Source: Bacteroidales bacterium (lineage in GTDB: Bacteria; Bacteroidota; Bacteroidia; Bacteroidales; UBA932). From it: a stretch of DNA of 64,000 nt. Of this stretch, positions 52,789 through 61,533 are shown in pieces (positions within the stretch are counted from its first letter, which is position 1; the number at the start of each line of letters is the position of its first letter). The notes beneath the pieces were generated by a model that worked only from the letters and a program-made list of their open reading frames with translations, ran no database searches and had not been told where the DNA came from. A program made the position numbers and the translations under genes. The stretch lies in the NCBI GenBank assembly GCA_017443465.1, contig JAFRXO010000071.1:1-64000 (forward strand), read 5' to 3'.

Positions 52789-53580
52789 ATGAAAAAGTTT
52801 TTCATGTTTTTGGCAGTAATCGGTGTAATGACCGTATCTGCTAGCATTGCGGCCGCACAGGATGGCGCTGCTTCCGCTCCCGCCACTGAGCAAGTCGCTC
52901 AGATGTCAGGTGCTGACCTCCTCAAAGGATCAGGCGAAGAGGTCCCCCTGCACCAGCAGATCAAATCCTACTTCATCCAGGGTGGTGCCGGCTTCATGTC
53001 GATCATCATTCTCTGCTTGATCTTCGGTCTCGCACTTGCTATCGAGAGGATCATCTATCTCTCTCTGTCCAAGACCAACACCAAGAAGCTCCTCGCTGAG
53101 ATCGAGAAAGCTCTTGAAGATGGCGGAATCGAGAAAGCTAAGGAAGTATGCCGTAACACCCGTGGTCCTGTAGCCAGCATCTTCTATCAGGGCCTCCTCA
53201 GGTACGACCAGGGTATCGACACCGTCGAGAAGACTGTCGTTTCCTACGGCTCAGTCCAGATGTCCCTCATGGAAAACAACCTCTCTTGGATCGGCCTCTT
53301 CATCGCCGTTGCCCCGTCTCTGGGATTCCTCGGAACGGTTATCGGTATGGTTCAGGCATTCGACGCTATCGAGAAAGCTGGTGACATCTCCCCGAACATC
53401 GTCGCTGGAGGTATGAAGGTCGCCCTTATCACCACTATCGCCGGTCTTATCGTCGCTATGATTCTTCAGGTCTTCTACAACTACATCCTTTCCAAGATCG
53501 ACTCTCTCACCATTGATATGGAGGACGCTTCCATTTCTCTGGTTGATACCCTCGTCAAATACGAGAAAAAGCAGAAATAA
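52789..53580 (+). CDS. exbB: ExbB/TolQ/MotA-type proton channel subunit
   Basis: The 263-residue protein begins with a hydrophobic signal-like segment and a linker. It has three membrane helices: about 70-90 (FMSIIILCLIFGLALAIERI), about 165-185 (NLSWIGLFIAVAPSLGFLG) and about 205-230 (VALITTIAGLIVAMILQVFY). LGTVIGMVQAF is the conserved core motif. It harnesses the proton gradient for TonB-dependent transport. The 128-bp leader is AT-rich with an A-rich stretch before the ATG and no clear TAnnTTTG. It opens the exbB operon and begins a 4-kb stretch without CATATG. Confidence 0.93.
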   Translation: MKKFFMFLAVIGVMTVSASIAAAQDGAASAPATEQVAQMSGADLLKGSGEEVPLHQQIKSYFIQGGAGFMSIIILCLIFGLALAIERIIYLSLSKTNTKKLLAEIEKALEDGGIEKAKEVCRNTRGPVASIFYQGLLRYDQGIDTVEKTVVSYGSVQMSLMENNLSWIGLFIAVAPSLGFLGTVIGMVQAFDAIEKAGDISPNIVAGGMKVALITTIAGLIVAMILQVFYNYILSKIDSLTIDMEDASISLVDTLVKYEKKQK

Positions 53581-53607
53581 AAACCTGACTCATTAGAATC
53601 ATCTGCA

Positions 53608-54036
53608 ATGAAATACGGAAAAATAGCAAAACTGATCATGTGGGCACTGCTGCTCATCGGTCTCGTTCTGCTCATTGTCGGAAGCACTTCGGGCTTCGAC
53701 GGTGGCTCAGGGATCGTTGACATGTTCTTGCGCTATGCTTATCTCTGCGCCATCATAGCAGTGGCTCTGGTGGTGATACTCGGCATAGCGATCGCAGTCG
53801 CCAACAACCCGAAGAGCCTCATCAAGCTTTTGCTGGGGATCATCGTGGCAGCTGCCATTGTCGCCGTGGTTTACTTCACGGCAGCAGGCAACCCCGCACT
53901 GAATGTCAGCCAGCAGCCCAGCCAGGCTACTCTCAAACTCACCGACACTCTTCTTCACCTCACCTATCTCCTTGGCGGATTCGCAATCCTCGCAATCCTC
54001 GCAGGAGAGGTTGTTAAGGTAACACGTAACAAGTAA
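53608..54036 (+). CDS. Small membrane protein of the exbBD operon
   Basis: The 142-residue protein has four predicted membrane helices (LIMWALLLIGLVLLIVG, YLCAIIAVALVVILGIAIAV, LLLGIIVAAAIVAVVYF, LLGGFAILAILAGEVV). I know no catalytic motif or assigned function. It lies 27 bp after exbB and 5 bp before exbD. A protein of this type between exbB and exbD is common in Bacteroidota, so it may be a partner of the Ton complex; that is inference. Confidence 0.85.
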   Translation: MKYGKIAKLIMWALLLIGLVLLIVGSTSGFDGGSGIVDMFLRYAYLCAIIAVALVVILGIAIAVANNPKSLIKLLLGIIVAAAIVAVVYFTAAGNPALNVSQQPSQATLKLTDTLLHLTYLLGGFAILAILAGEVVKVTRNK

Positions 54037-54041
54037 CAGCA

Positions 54042-54620
54042 ATGTCCAAGAGAAAAACTCCGAGTTTAAATACACAGTCGACTGCGGATATCGCTTTCCT
54101 CCTCCTCTGCTACTTCCTGATGGTTTCCACCATGGACCAGAACAACGGTCTTCAGCGCCGTCTTCCCCCCATGCCGGACCAGAACCAGAAAGCAGAAGAC
54201 CAGAAGGTCAACCGCCGCAACATCATCGTCGTGAAGATAAACTCGGCCGACAGACTTCTCGCGGGCAATGCGCCAATTGACGTTAGTCAGCTCAAGGACA
54301 AGATCAAGGAGTTCCTTACGAATCCCGCTGATGATCCCAACCTCCCCGCAAGGGAAGACACCGAGATCGAAGGATTCGGAACCTATCCGGTCTCCAAGGG
54401 AGTCATCTCCCTGCAGAATGACCGTGGTACCAGCTACAGGGCTTACATCGCCGTCCAGAACGAACTCGTAAAAGCAGTCAACGAACTGCGTGACGAATTC
54501 GGAAGGCAGCATTGGGGAAAGCCCTACGTCGCTCTTACCGAAGACCAGCAGACCATCGTCAAGAAAGCCATCCCCCAGAACATCTCTGAGGCCGAGCCTA
54601 AGGACGTCAACTCTAAATAA
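54042..54620 (+). CDS. exbD: ExbD-type biopolymer transport protein (first copy)
   Basis: The 192-residue protein has a short cytoplasmic start, one membrane helix at about 17-35 (DIAFLLLCYFLMVSTMDQ; the Asp is the conserved proton-path residue) and a periplasmic domain. It couples with ExbB to energise TonB. It is larger than the classic 140-residue ExbD, with an insert around residues 85-130. It starts 5 bp after the small membrane gene. Confidence 0.9.
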   Translation: MSKRKTPSLNTQSTADIAFLLLCYFLMVSTMDQNNGLQRRLPPMPDQNQKAEDQKVNRRNIIVVKINSADRLLAGNAPIDVSQLKDKIKEFLTNPADDPNLPAREDTEIEGFGTYPVSKGVISLQNDRGTSYRAYIAVQNELVKAVNELRDEFGRQHWGKPYVALTEDQQTIVKKAIPQNISEAEPKDVNSK

Positions 54621-54634
54621 AAGGAGAATAGAAT

Positions 54635-55093
54635 ATGGCAGCATTTAAAAGGAGCGGAAAGAAAGAAGTTCCTGAAGTAGGAACCAGTTCCGATATCGTG
54701 TTCATGTTCCTGTTCTTCTTCATGGTAACGACCCAGATGAGGCAGAATGAGGTCAAGGTTCATGTCACCCTTCCGGAAGCTTCGGAAGTCGTGAAGCTTG
54801 AACGCAAGGACCTTGCTTCCTACATCAACATCGGTCCCCCGACCAAGGCTTACCAGCAGCAGTACGGAACTGACGCCCGAATCCAGCTCAATGACTCTTT
54901 CAAGACCACGAAGGACATCCGTGACTTCATCGCCGCAGAGCGTGAGTCCATGAGTGAAGCAGACCGCTCATTCATGCAGGTTGCCATCAAGGCCGATCAA
55001 GATGTCAAGATGGGTACAATTACTGACGTAAAACAGGAGCTCAGGCGCTGCTCTGCGCTCAAGATTATGTACTTCGCAAGAAAGGCACAGTAA
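54635..55093 (+). CDS. exbD: ExbD-type biopolymer transport protein (second copy)
   Basis: The 152-residue protein has one helix near the start (DIVFMFLFFFMVTTQMR, with the conserved Asp) and a compact periplasmic domain (LRRCSALKIMYFARKAQ at the end). Paired, non-identical ExbD genes are usual in Bacteroidota. An AAGGAG 8 nt before the ATG (54621-54626) is one of few clear Shine-Dalgarno sites here. A strong terminator follows at 55114. Confidence 0.9.
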   Translation: MAAFKRSGKKEVPEVGTSSDIVFMFLFFFMVTTQMRQNEVKVHVTLPEASEVVKLERKDLASYINIGPPTKAYQQQYGTDARIQLNDSFKTTKDIRDFIAAERESMSEADRSFMQVAIKADQDVKMGTITDVKQELRRCSALKIMYFARKAQ

Positions 55094-55113
55094 TCTCCTG
55101 TTGAACGCGAGTT

Positions 55114-55153
55114 AGAAGCCGACCGGAAATCATCCGGCCGGCTTCTTTTTTTC
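55114..55153 (+). terminator. Terminator of the exbBD operon
   Basis: AGAAGCCG pairs with CGGCTTCT and inner CCGG with CCGG around an AAATCAT loop, followed by a long T-run. It lies 20 bp after the second exbD. Confidence 0.92.
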
Positions 55154-55178
55154 ATGGCATACTGTGGCATTCCTCTAA

Positions 55179-55308
55179 TGTCATCAGCCTGTATGCCCCG
55201 GAAGCCCGTAGCCACCCGCGGCTTCGTTGAGCGGGAGGGGCCCACAAGCGTAGCGAAGTGGGAGGGATGAGCGAAGCGAAGGCTTCCGGGGCATACAGGC
55301 TGATGACA
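55179..55308 (+). repeat. Palindromic element, copy 2 (variable arms, conserved core)
   Basis: A perfect 28-bp inverted repeat (55179-55206 with 55281-55308) encloses about 74 nt. The core (CGTAGCCACCCGCGGC, TTCGTTGAGCGGGA, GCGAAGCG) matches copy 1 in inverse orientation. The arms share only CAGCCTGTATGC-like sequence with copy 1. It lies 26 bp after the exbD terminator and 36 bp before the asnS -7 box. Confidence 0.85.
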
Positions 55309-55343
55309 AAAGGGAAGAATAACGCGAAACATGAATTATTTAT

Positions 55344-55351
55344 TATATTTG
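55344..55351 (+). promoter_or_regulatory. -7 box for asnS
   Basis: TATATTTG, with predicted start near 55358, 16 nt before the ATG. No clear -33 TTTG. Confidence 0.55.
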
Positions 55352-55373
55352 TAAGATTAAAAGCAATCAGGAG

Positions 55374-56774
55374 ATGGATTCTATCAAAAGAACTAAAATC
55401 AAGGACCTGCTGAAGACAGAGCCGGGCATCGAAGTGCTGGCAAAAGGCTGGGTCAGGACAAAAAGAGGCAACAAACAGGTGAAATTCATTGCCGTCAATG
55501 ACGGTTCGACGATACACAACATCCAGGTTGTAGCTCCCGCCGAGAAATTCGATGAGGAACTCATCAAGAGGATCACCACCGGCTCATCCCTTGCCGTCAA
55601 GGGGCAGCTCGTCCCCTCACCGGGCAGCGGACAGGCAGTGGAAATCCAGGCTGACGAGATCGAGGTCTACGGAGACTGCGACCCGATGCGCTATCCCCTC
55701 CAGAAGAAAGACACCTCACTGGAATACCTCCGCACCATCGCCCACCTCAGGCCCCGCACCAACACATTCGGAGCAGTTCTGAGGATCCGTCACGCAATGG
55801 CTTTCGCCATCCATAAGTTCTTCAATGACAAGGGATTCGTTTACCTCAACACCCCGCTTATCACCGAATCTGATGCTGAAGGAGCAGGTGACATGTTCGA
55901 GGTTACGACACTCAACCTGGACAATGTACCAAAGCACAACGGTAAGGTTGACTACAGCAAGGACTTCTTCGGAAAGAGGACGAGCCTGACCGTCAGCGGA
56001 CAGCTTGAAGGAGAACTCGGTGCAACCGGAGTCGGGGAAATCTACACATTCGGTCCCACCTTCCGCGCCGAGAATTCCAACACTCCCAGGCATCTCGCAG
56101 AGTTCTGGATGATAGAACCCGAAATGGCGTTCTACGACATTTCCGACAACATGGCCCTCGCCGAAGAGTTCGTGAAATACCTCGTTAAATATGCCCTTGA
56201 GAACTGCATGGATGACCTGCTCTTCCTCAATGAAAAATACGACGACGGCCTGATCGAGCGCATGCGTTCCGTCATCGAGGTAGATTTCGCCAGGGTCACC
56301 TACACCGAAGCGGTGGACATCCTCCTCAAGGCCCAGGCAGAAGGACAGACATTCGAATTCCCTGTCGCATGGGGAGTAGATTTCCAGAGCGAGCATGAGA
56401 GGTTCCTGGTCGAGAAACATTTCGGCAAGCCGGTCATCCTTACTGACTTCCCGAAAGACATCAAAGCCTTCTACATGAAGCAGAACGATGACGGAAAGAC
56501 CGTCCGCGGAATGGATGTGCTCTTCCCGAAGATCGGAGAGATCATCGGAGGAAGCGAGAGGGAGGCATCACTTGAAAAGCTTGAGAACAGGATTGATGAA
56601 CTGCATATGAGCCGTAAGAACCTGGAGTGGTACATCGACACCAGGCGCTTCGGTACCGTCCCCCACAGCGGATTCGGACTCGGATTCGAGAGGCTGCTTC
56701 TCTTCGTGACCGGTATGGCCAACATCAGGGACGTCATCCCATTCCCCAGGACTCCAAAGAACGCCGACTTCTAA
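55374..56774 (+). CDS. asnS: Asparaginyl-tRNA synthetase
   Basis: The 466-residue class IIb enzyme has an N-terminal OB anticodon-binding domain ([20 protein letters not shown]). The catalytic domain contains [38 protein letters not shown] (motif 2), [11 protein letters not shown] and the motif 3 segment [18 protein letters not shown]. It charges tRNA-Asn, so direct Asn-tRNA synthesis operates. It begins a transcript with udk and the TonB-like gene. No insert or truncation is seen. Confidence 0.96.
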   Translation: MDSIKRTKIKDLLKTEPGIEVLAKGWVRTKRGNKQVKFIAVNDGSTIHNIQVVAPAEKFDEELIKRITTGSSLAVKGQLVPSPGSGQAVEIQADEIEVYGDCDPMRYPLQKKDTSLEYLRTIAHLRPRTNTFGAVLRIRHAMAFAIHKFFNDKGFVYLNTPLITESDAEGAGDMFEVTTLNLDNVPKHNGKVDYSKDFFGKRTSLTVSGQLEGELGATGVGEIYTFGPTFRAENSNTPRHLAEFWMIEPEMAFYDISDNMALAEEFVKYLVKYALENCMDDLLFLNEKYDDGLIERMRSVIEVDFARVTYTEAVDILLKAQAEGQTFEFPVAWGVDFQSEHERFLVEKHFGKPVILTDFPKDIKAFYMKQNDDGKTVRGMDVLFPKIGEIIGGSEREASLEKLENRIDELHMSRKNLEWYIDTRRFGTVPHSGFGLGFERLLLFVTGMANIRDVIPFPRTPKNADF

Positions 56775-56784
56775 TATCAGGATT

Positions 56785-57411
56785 ATGCTCGTTATAGGAA
56801 TAGCCGGAGGCTCCGGCTCAGGAAAGACCACAGTTGTCAACGCCATCACCAGCCAGCTCAAGGAAAAAGTGGTTGTAATCCCCCAGGATTCCTACTACAA
56901 TGATTCCAGCCACCTTCCGATGGAAGAGAGGCAGAAAATCAACTTCGACCACCCGGACGCCATAGACTGGGACCTCCTTTGCGACCAGCTCAGCCAGCTC
57001 AAGCAGGGCAAAAGCATAGAGCAGCCCATCTATTCCTACATTACCTGTTCCCGCTCCAAAACCGAAACCGTGACCGTAAAGCCGGCCGAGGTGATAATAG
57101 TGGAAGGGATCCTGATCTTTACCTGCAAGAAACTGCGTAAGCAACTGGATATCAAGATATTCGTTGATGCCGACGATGACGACCGCCTCATGCGTATCAT
57201 CACCAGGGACAACCTCGAAAGAGGAAGGAACGTAGAAGCGGTTGTGGACCACTACTCCAAGACCGTGAAGCCTATGCACCTGCAGTTCATCGAGCCCAGC
57301 AAGCGCTACGCAGACATCATTATCCCGCAAGGCGGGCACAACAAGGTTGCAATCGACATCATCTCCGCTACGATAGAAAAGACCCTTCATGAAGAAGCCA
57401 AGCAGCTCTGA
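56785..57411 (+). CDS. udk: Uridine kinase
   Basis: This 208-residue P-loop kinase phosphorylates uridine and cytidine in pyrimidine salvage. The Walker A is GIAGGSGSGKTTV (residues 5-17). The substrate region VVIPQDSYYND, NFDHPDAIDWDLL, VIIVEGILIF and the lid RDNLERGRNVEAVVDHY are intact. It starts 10 bp after asnS, and its 3' end overlaps the TonB-like gene by 23 bp. Confidence 0.95.
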   Translation: MLVIGIAGGSGSGKTTVVNAITSQLKEKVVVIPQDSYYNDSSHLPMEERQKINFDHPDAIDWDLLCDQLSQLKQGKSIEQPIYSYITCSRSKTETVTVKPAEVIIVEGILIFTCKKLRKQLDIKIFVDADDDDRLMRIITRDNLERGRNVEAVVDHYSKTVKPMHLQFIEPSKRYADIIIPQGGHNKVAIDIISATIEKTLHEEAKQL

Positions 57412-58111
57412 CAAAGCAGGCATATATCTCACAGTGATATTTCACCTCCTGGTGATAATTGTCTTGCTGCTCTGGCAGATCGGCGCCCAGCTCAAAAAAG
57501 GTGATTCTTTTGAAATCACTATCTCTGAATTCGAAAAATTCGAACGCCTTCTCGAGGTAAAGAACAAACTCGAGCAGGAAGTGGCTTACAAACAGGCCAT
57601 AAGCCAAAGGATCGATGCTGCCCTGGCTGGAACCGAGATCAGGAACATCACTACAAGCCGCAATGCCCCCCTCAAGGATGACAGGGGTACGGATGCGGAG
57701 CAATTGTACAAAGACGCTGAGAAACTGCAGAAGGACCTCAGCGGGGGCTACGAAGTGGATGAGCCCGATGATGATTATGTCCCGATGAAATCCGACAAGC
57801 AGGAGAAGAAAGCGGCCCCGAAACCTTATTCAGGCCCGTCGGTCCTGTCCTGGAACCTCGAAGGCAGAAAGGCTTCAACCCTTCCCATACCGGCCTACCG
57901 ATGCATGGGCGGCGGAGAAGTCACAGTAATCATAGGAGTGGACAAATCCGGGAAGGTAGTCTTTGCAAAAGTCCAGGAAGACACCTCATCTCCAGACCAG
58001 TGCCTGAGGAACTTTGCAATCCGCGCTGCAAGGATGTCCCGTTTCTCCTCATCGATGTCTGCTCCCGACCGTCAGATGGGAGACATTGTCTATCAATTCA
58101 TTCCGCAATAG
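57389..58111 (+). CDS. TonB-like energy transducer
   Basis: The 240-residue protein has one N-terminal membrane helix (YLTVIFHLLVIIVLLLWQIG). A charged linker with coiled-coil character (FERLLEVKNKLEQEV) and a Lys/Pro stretch follows. The TonB C-terminal domain is GGGEVTVIIGVDKSGKVVFA and CLRNFAIRAARMSRF. It would transmit proton-motive energy from ExbBD to outer-membrane transporters. It starts inside udk and is separated from exbBD by asnS. Its end overlaps the convergent regulator gene by 14 bp. Confidence 0.85.
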   Translation: MKKPSSSDKAGIYLTVIFHLLVIIVLLLWQIGAQLKKGDSFEITISEFEKFERLLEVKNKLEQEVAYKQAISQRIDAALAGTEIRNITTSRNAPLKDDRGTDAEQLYKDAEKLQKDLSGGYEVDEPDDDYVPMKSDKQEKKAAPKPYSGPSVLSWNLEGRKASTLPIPAYRCMGGGEVTVIIGVDKSGKVVFAKVQEDTSSPDQCLRNFAIRAARMSRFSSSMSAPDRQMGDIVYQFIPQ

Positions 58112-59492
58112 GAGAACCTCCCAGTCCGGAGAACAGGTTGCTTACGTACAAGGAAAGATTCGTGTCGTTAGGCCCTAGTCCGAGTTTGCTGCGTATCTTG
58201 GAGCTGATGTTATAGACATCCTTCCGAGCTACGATGTCCTGAAGCTCCTTCGTCCTGTAACCCAGCACGAAAAGGCAGCAATAGCCTATCTCATAGCGCG
58301 ACAGTCCTTTCTCTGCCAGGGCCGAGTAGAATGACGGGGAATATATGGCAAAAAGAAGTGCCAGGGTCTCAACGAATTCTCCCCTGTCAGGTGATATGCG
58401 GAGCAATTCCCTGACTGCTGACCCCAGATTGCCTGAGGCACTTCCACCGGTCATTGCAGCAAGGGAAGATATCCGCTTGCGGATTGTCTCACGTGCCTGG
58501 GCCGAAGACATGGCAGGATCCGAGAGTGGGTTGGAGGACAACCGCCTGTCATATTCCTCCTTAATAGTCATATACTCCGAACGAAGTGACTCATAACGTG
58601 CCCGGCGTTTCCGGGACAGGAAATGCCAGAGGATCCATGAGCCTGCCAGCAAAAGGAACAGGACGCCCAGCGCCGCGTACAGACGCATATTCGATCTCTC
58701 CCCCCTCTGTCTCTCGCCGGCATATGCCACATCGCTCCTGAGCGCATCCTGGAGGTCTTTCTCCTGCCTCTGGGCATATCTGGTCATATTCACCAGCGCG
58801 GAATCCACACGCCCCATGGCCCTGTCAACCTGATTCGCCAGGAAATAATACTCCGAAGGCAATCCCTGGGCAGGAGCCGGTGACAAAGCATATGTGCTCA
58901 GTGCAGAATCCGCCGCGGCCCAATTCCCGGTGTGGATGCAGCCCCGGACATATGCCAGCCAGTCAGGATCATCCTCCACTTTCAGATAACGCGCCAGTAC
59001 GGCTTCAAGAGAGTCCTGTCCGACATCGGTAGAACACATGAAATCAATCTTCTCAGCCAGGTAGCGGCCTCGCAGCGGGGCATATTTCTCCCCGGTCCAC
59101 ACCTCATATGCCCCTAGCATGCCATATGCGGCCTCGGTAGAATCTTGAACCAGATAGAGATGGGCGGCATCAAGGAGCGCAAGCCCATATGACAGGGAAT
59201 CATTTGAAGAAGAAGCATATATCAGCCTCTTCCCTGCGGCATCCATAGCCTGGGAGTAAGCATATGCGCCTTCATATACCTGCTCCAGCACCTCATAGTA
59301 TTTTATTTTCGATGAATCGGGCGCACGTGAGACGGAGCGTTCCAAACTCAGCAGTTCCCTCACGGCAGCATCATAGTTTCCGCTGTCGGCAGCCCTCTTT
59401 GCGCTTTCTACCCTTGCACCTGAATCGTCAGTCCACCTGACACAAGAAACGGCAGACAGGACAATCAGGAGGTATAGGAAGCGGCATCTCAA
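58098..59492 (-). CDS. TPR protein with membrane helix and LuxR-like HTH
   Basis: The 464-residue protein has a lipobox-like start (LIVLSAVSCVRW). A periplasmic helical-repeat part follows to about residue 265, then one membrane helix (LYAALGVLFLLLAGSWILWHFL), a cytoplasmic coiled region, and a C-terminal helix-turn-helix-like segment (LSRYEIGYCCLFVLGYRTKE, then VYNISSKIRSKLGL). Such architectures in Bacteroidota are membrane-bound regulators that sense the periplasm. The target genes are unknown. Seven CATATG sites lie in 546 bp of this gene. It is last of a five-gene minus-strand operon. Confidence 0.85.
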   Translation of the reverse strand: MRCRFLYLLIVLSAVSCVRWTDDSGARVESAKRAADSGNYDAAVRELLSLERSVSRAPDSSKIKYYEVLEQVYEGAYAYSQAMDAAGKRLIYASSSNDSLSYGLALLDAAHLYLVQDSTEAAYGMLGAYEVWTGEKYAPLRGRYLAEKIDFMCSTDVGQDSLEAVLARYLKVEDDPDWLAYVRGCIHTGNWAAADSALSTYALSPAPAQGLPSEYYFLANQVDRAMGRVDSALVNMTRYAQRQEKDLQDALRSDVAYAGERQRGERSNMRLYAALGVLFLLLAGSWILWHFLSRKRRARYESLRSEYMTIKEEYDRRLSSNPLSDPAMSSAQARETIRKRISSLAAMTGGSASGNLGSAVRELLRISPDRGEFVETLALLFAIYSPSFYSALAEKGLSRYEIGYCCLFVLGYRTKELQDIVARKDVYNISSKIRSKLGLGPNDTNLSLYVSNLFSGLGGSPIAE

Positions 59493-59500
59493 TTTACATG

Positions 59501-61099
59501 TCAGAGCTTAACCCGGGATGACGACTCCAGGGCCGTTTTGTAAGTATCGTCAGTGTCAAGATAGAAGCGGTAGAAGGCATTGTCCCCCAGCTTGGAGTAA
59601 CGGCCGACGAGAGCATATATCTGAGTCATCATATAGGCTTTTGAAGCCTGCCATTCACCGCCTTTTGGAGTGATCCCGTCACGGGAAGATGCGAAGGAAA
59701 GGAAACGAGCCTCCAGTCCGAGTCCGTCCAGATGCTTCTTGAGCTGCTGGAAATCATCTATCTTTGAAAGCTCTGCCTTGTCCTTATCGAACATATCCGA
59801 AGCAAAGCGCATCATAGTAGCCTTGCGGTTGCACTTTATGTAGAAATCGGTGGCACGGGTGGTGTCCATAGGCACAAAGACGTCAGGAATAATACCCCCG
59901 CCTCCATAAACCGTACGGCCTCCCTTGGTCGTAAATGTCTCGTCCTTATTGACTTTGATACTGTCAGCCGACAGCATCTCTCCGTCGGTGTACCTGCGGT
60001 AGATATCATTCCCATATTCTTCCGTGCCCTTGTCATATGGCTTCTGGATGCATCTCCCGGATGGAGAATAGTACCTCGCGACGGTGAGCCTTATGCCGGA
60101 TCCGTCGGTAAAATAGATCGGTTCCTGCATCACTCCCTTTCCGAAGGAGCGGCGGCCGACTATGACTCCCCTGTCATTGTCCTGGATGGCCCCGGAGAAT
60201 ATCTCGCTGGAAGAAGCGGTGTTCTCATTGATAAGGACAGAGAGTTCTACATCCCTGAGGCTTCCTTTGCCGTCAGCCTTGTACTCGTCCCTCTTCCGGT
60301 TGCGCCCCTGCGTATAGACAATCAGCTGCCCCTTGTCCAGGAACATGTCGCTCAGGAGAAGTGACTGGTCGAAATAGCCTCCTGTGTTGTCCCTCAGGTC
60401 AAAGATAAGCCGCTTCATCCCCTGCTCATGCAACTTGTCGGTAGCTGAAAGGAACTCCTTGAAAGTGGTTCTGGAGAACTTCGAGAGCCTGACATAGCCG
60501 GTGGTGTCATTAACCATGAACGAAGCATCCACGGAGTGCACCGGGATCTTACCGCGGGTTATTTCGAAAGGAATGACTGAACCGTCCCTGTTGACAGTTA
60601 CGGTAACCTTTGTCCCGGCAGGTCCTTTCATCCTCCTTACCATACTGTCCTGAGGGAATCTGACTCCGGCTATGACTTTTTCGTCCACCTTGAGTATCCT
60701 GTCTCCCGCGAGTATACCGGCCTTTTCAGAAGGCCCTCCAGCGATGACTTCGATTACCACCGCAGTGTCATTGGGAACATTGAACTGGATTCCTATGCCG
60801 TCAAAATTGCCTGCAAGCTCGGTCTCTGCCGCTTCGAGCTGGACCGGAGGCATGTAGATGGAGTGCGGATCCAGTTCGGCAAGGGCGGCGCTGACAGCTG
60901 CATCCGTCATTCCTTTCACATCCACGGTGTCAACGTAGTTCTTTCCTACCTCCTGAAGGATCAGGTTGAGCTTGCGCCATTCCCCGTAACGGGTACGCAG
61001 CATCTGTCTGCGCTGCTGATAATTCTGCACAGTCAGGGCGATGAGGATTCCGATGACTATCCCCATCAGTGCGACCCATATGGATGAGAATCTCTTCAT
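59501..61099 (-). CDS. ctpA: S41-family carboxyl-terminal processing protease
   Basis: The 532-residue protease has an N-terminal membrane anchor (WVALMGIVIGILIALTV) and a PDZ domain (GIGIQFNVPNDTAVVIEVIA, GDRILKVDEKVI). The S41 catalytic core has INENTASSSEIFSGAIQDND (nucleophile Ser) and GRRSFGKGVMQ (Lys). A C-terminal helical tail follows. It cleaves periplasmic proteins near their C terminus. It lies 1 bp after the dCMP deaminase gene and 8 bp before the regulator. Confidence 0.94.
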   Translation of the reverse strand: MKRFSSIWVALMGIVIGILIALTVQNYQQRRQMLRTRYGEWRKLNLILQEVGKNYVDTVDVKGMTDAAVSAALAELDPHSIYMPPVQLEAAETELAGNFDGIGIQFNVPNDTAVVIEVIAGGPSEKAGILAGDRILKVDEKVIAGVRFPQDSMVRRMKGPAGTKVTVTVNRDGSVIPFEITRGKIPVHSVDASFMVNDTTGYVRLSKFSRTTFKEFLSATDKLHEQGMKRLIFDLRDNTGGYFDQSLLLSDMFLDKGQLIVYTQGRNRKRDEYKADGKGSLRDVELSVLINENTASSSEIFSGAIQDNDRGVIVGRRSFGKGVMQEPIYFTDGSGIRLTVARYYSPSGRCIQKPYDKGTEEYGNDIYRRYTDGEMLSADSIKVNKDETFTTKGGRTVYGGGGIIPDVFVPMDTTRATDFYIKCNRKATMMRFASDMFDKDKAELSKIDDFQQLKKHLDGLGLEARFLSFASSRDGITPKGGEWQASKAYMMTQIYALVGRYSKLGDNAFYRFYLDTDDTYKTALESSSRVKL

Positions 61100-61100
61100 T

Positions 61101-61511
61101 TCAACCGTCTATTTTCTCAACCTCGATCCCGGCCCTGCGAAGCAGGTCCACTCCATCGGTCAAACGGTACTCGTCCCTGTAGACGACCCGCGTGATACCG
61201 GCCTGGATAATCAGTTTGGAACATTCCAGGCATGGAGATGCGGTCACGTAAAGGGTCGCCCCGCGGCTGTTGTTGCCCGATTTGGCAACCTTGGTAATTG
61301 CATTGGCCTCAGCATGAAGTACATATGGCTTGGTAACCCCGTTCTCGTCCTCGCATATGTTTTCGAATCCGGCGGGAGTGCCGTTGTATCCGTCGGAAAT
61401 GATCATATTGTCTTTCACGAGGAGGGCACCGACCTGGCGCCTCTTGCAATACGAGTTTCTGGCCCAGACTTCGGCCATTTCAATATACCTGCTGTCGAAC
61501 TTGTTGTCCAT
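61101..61511 (-). CDS. dCMP deaminase-family zinc deaminase
   Basis: The 136-residue protein has the zinc-binding deaminase motifs HAEANAI and TASPCLECSKLI, and the segment IISDGYNGTPAGFENICEDE is typical of dCMP deaminase (ComEB-like). The reaction converts dCMP to dUMP for thymidylate synthesis. The start MDNKFDSRYIEMA matches the family. A longer frame adds 59 non-homologous residues overlapping fadD. Confidence 0.93.
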   Translation of the reverse strand: MDNKFDSRYIEMAEVWARNSYCKRRQVGALLVKDNMIISDGYNGTPAGFENICEDENGVTKPYVLHAEANAITKVAKSGNNSRGATLYVTASPCLECSKLIIQAGITRVVYRDEYRLTDGVDLLRRAGIEVEKIDG

Positions 61512-61533
61512 AATTATGTTCCGGGATGGATAA

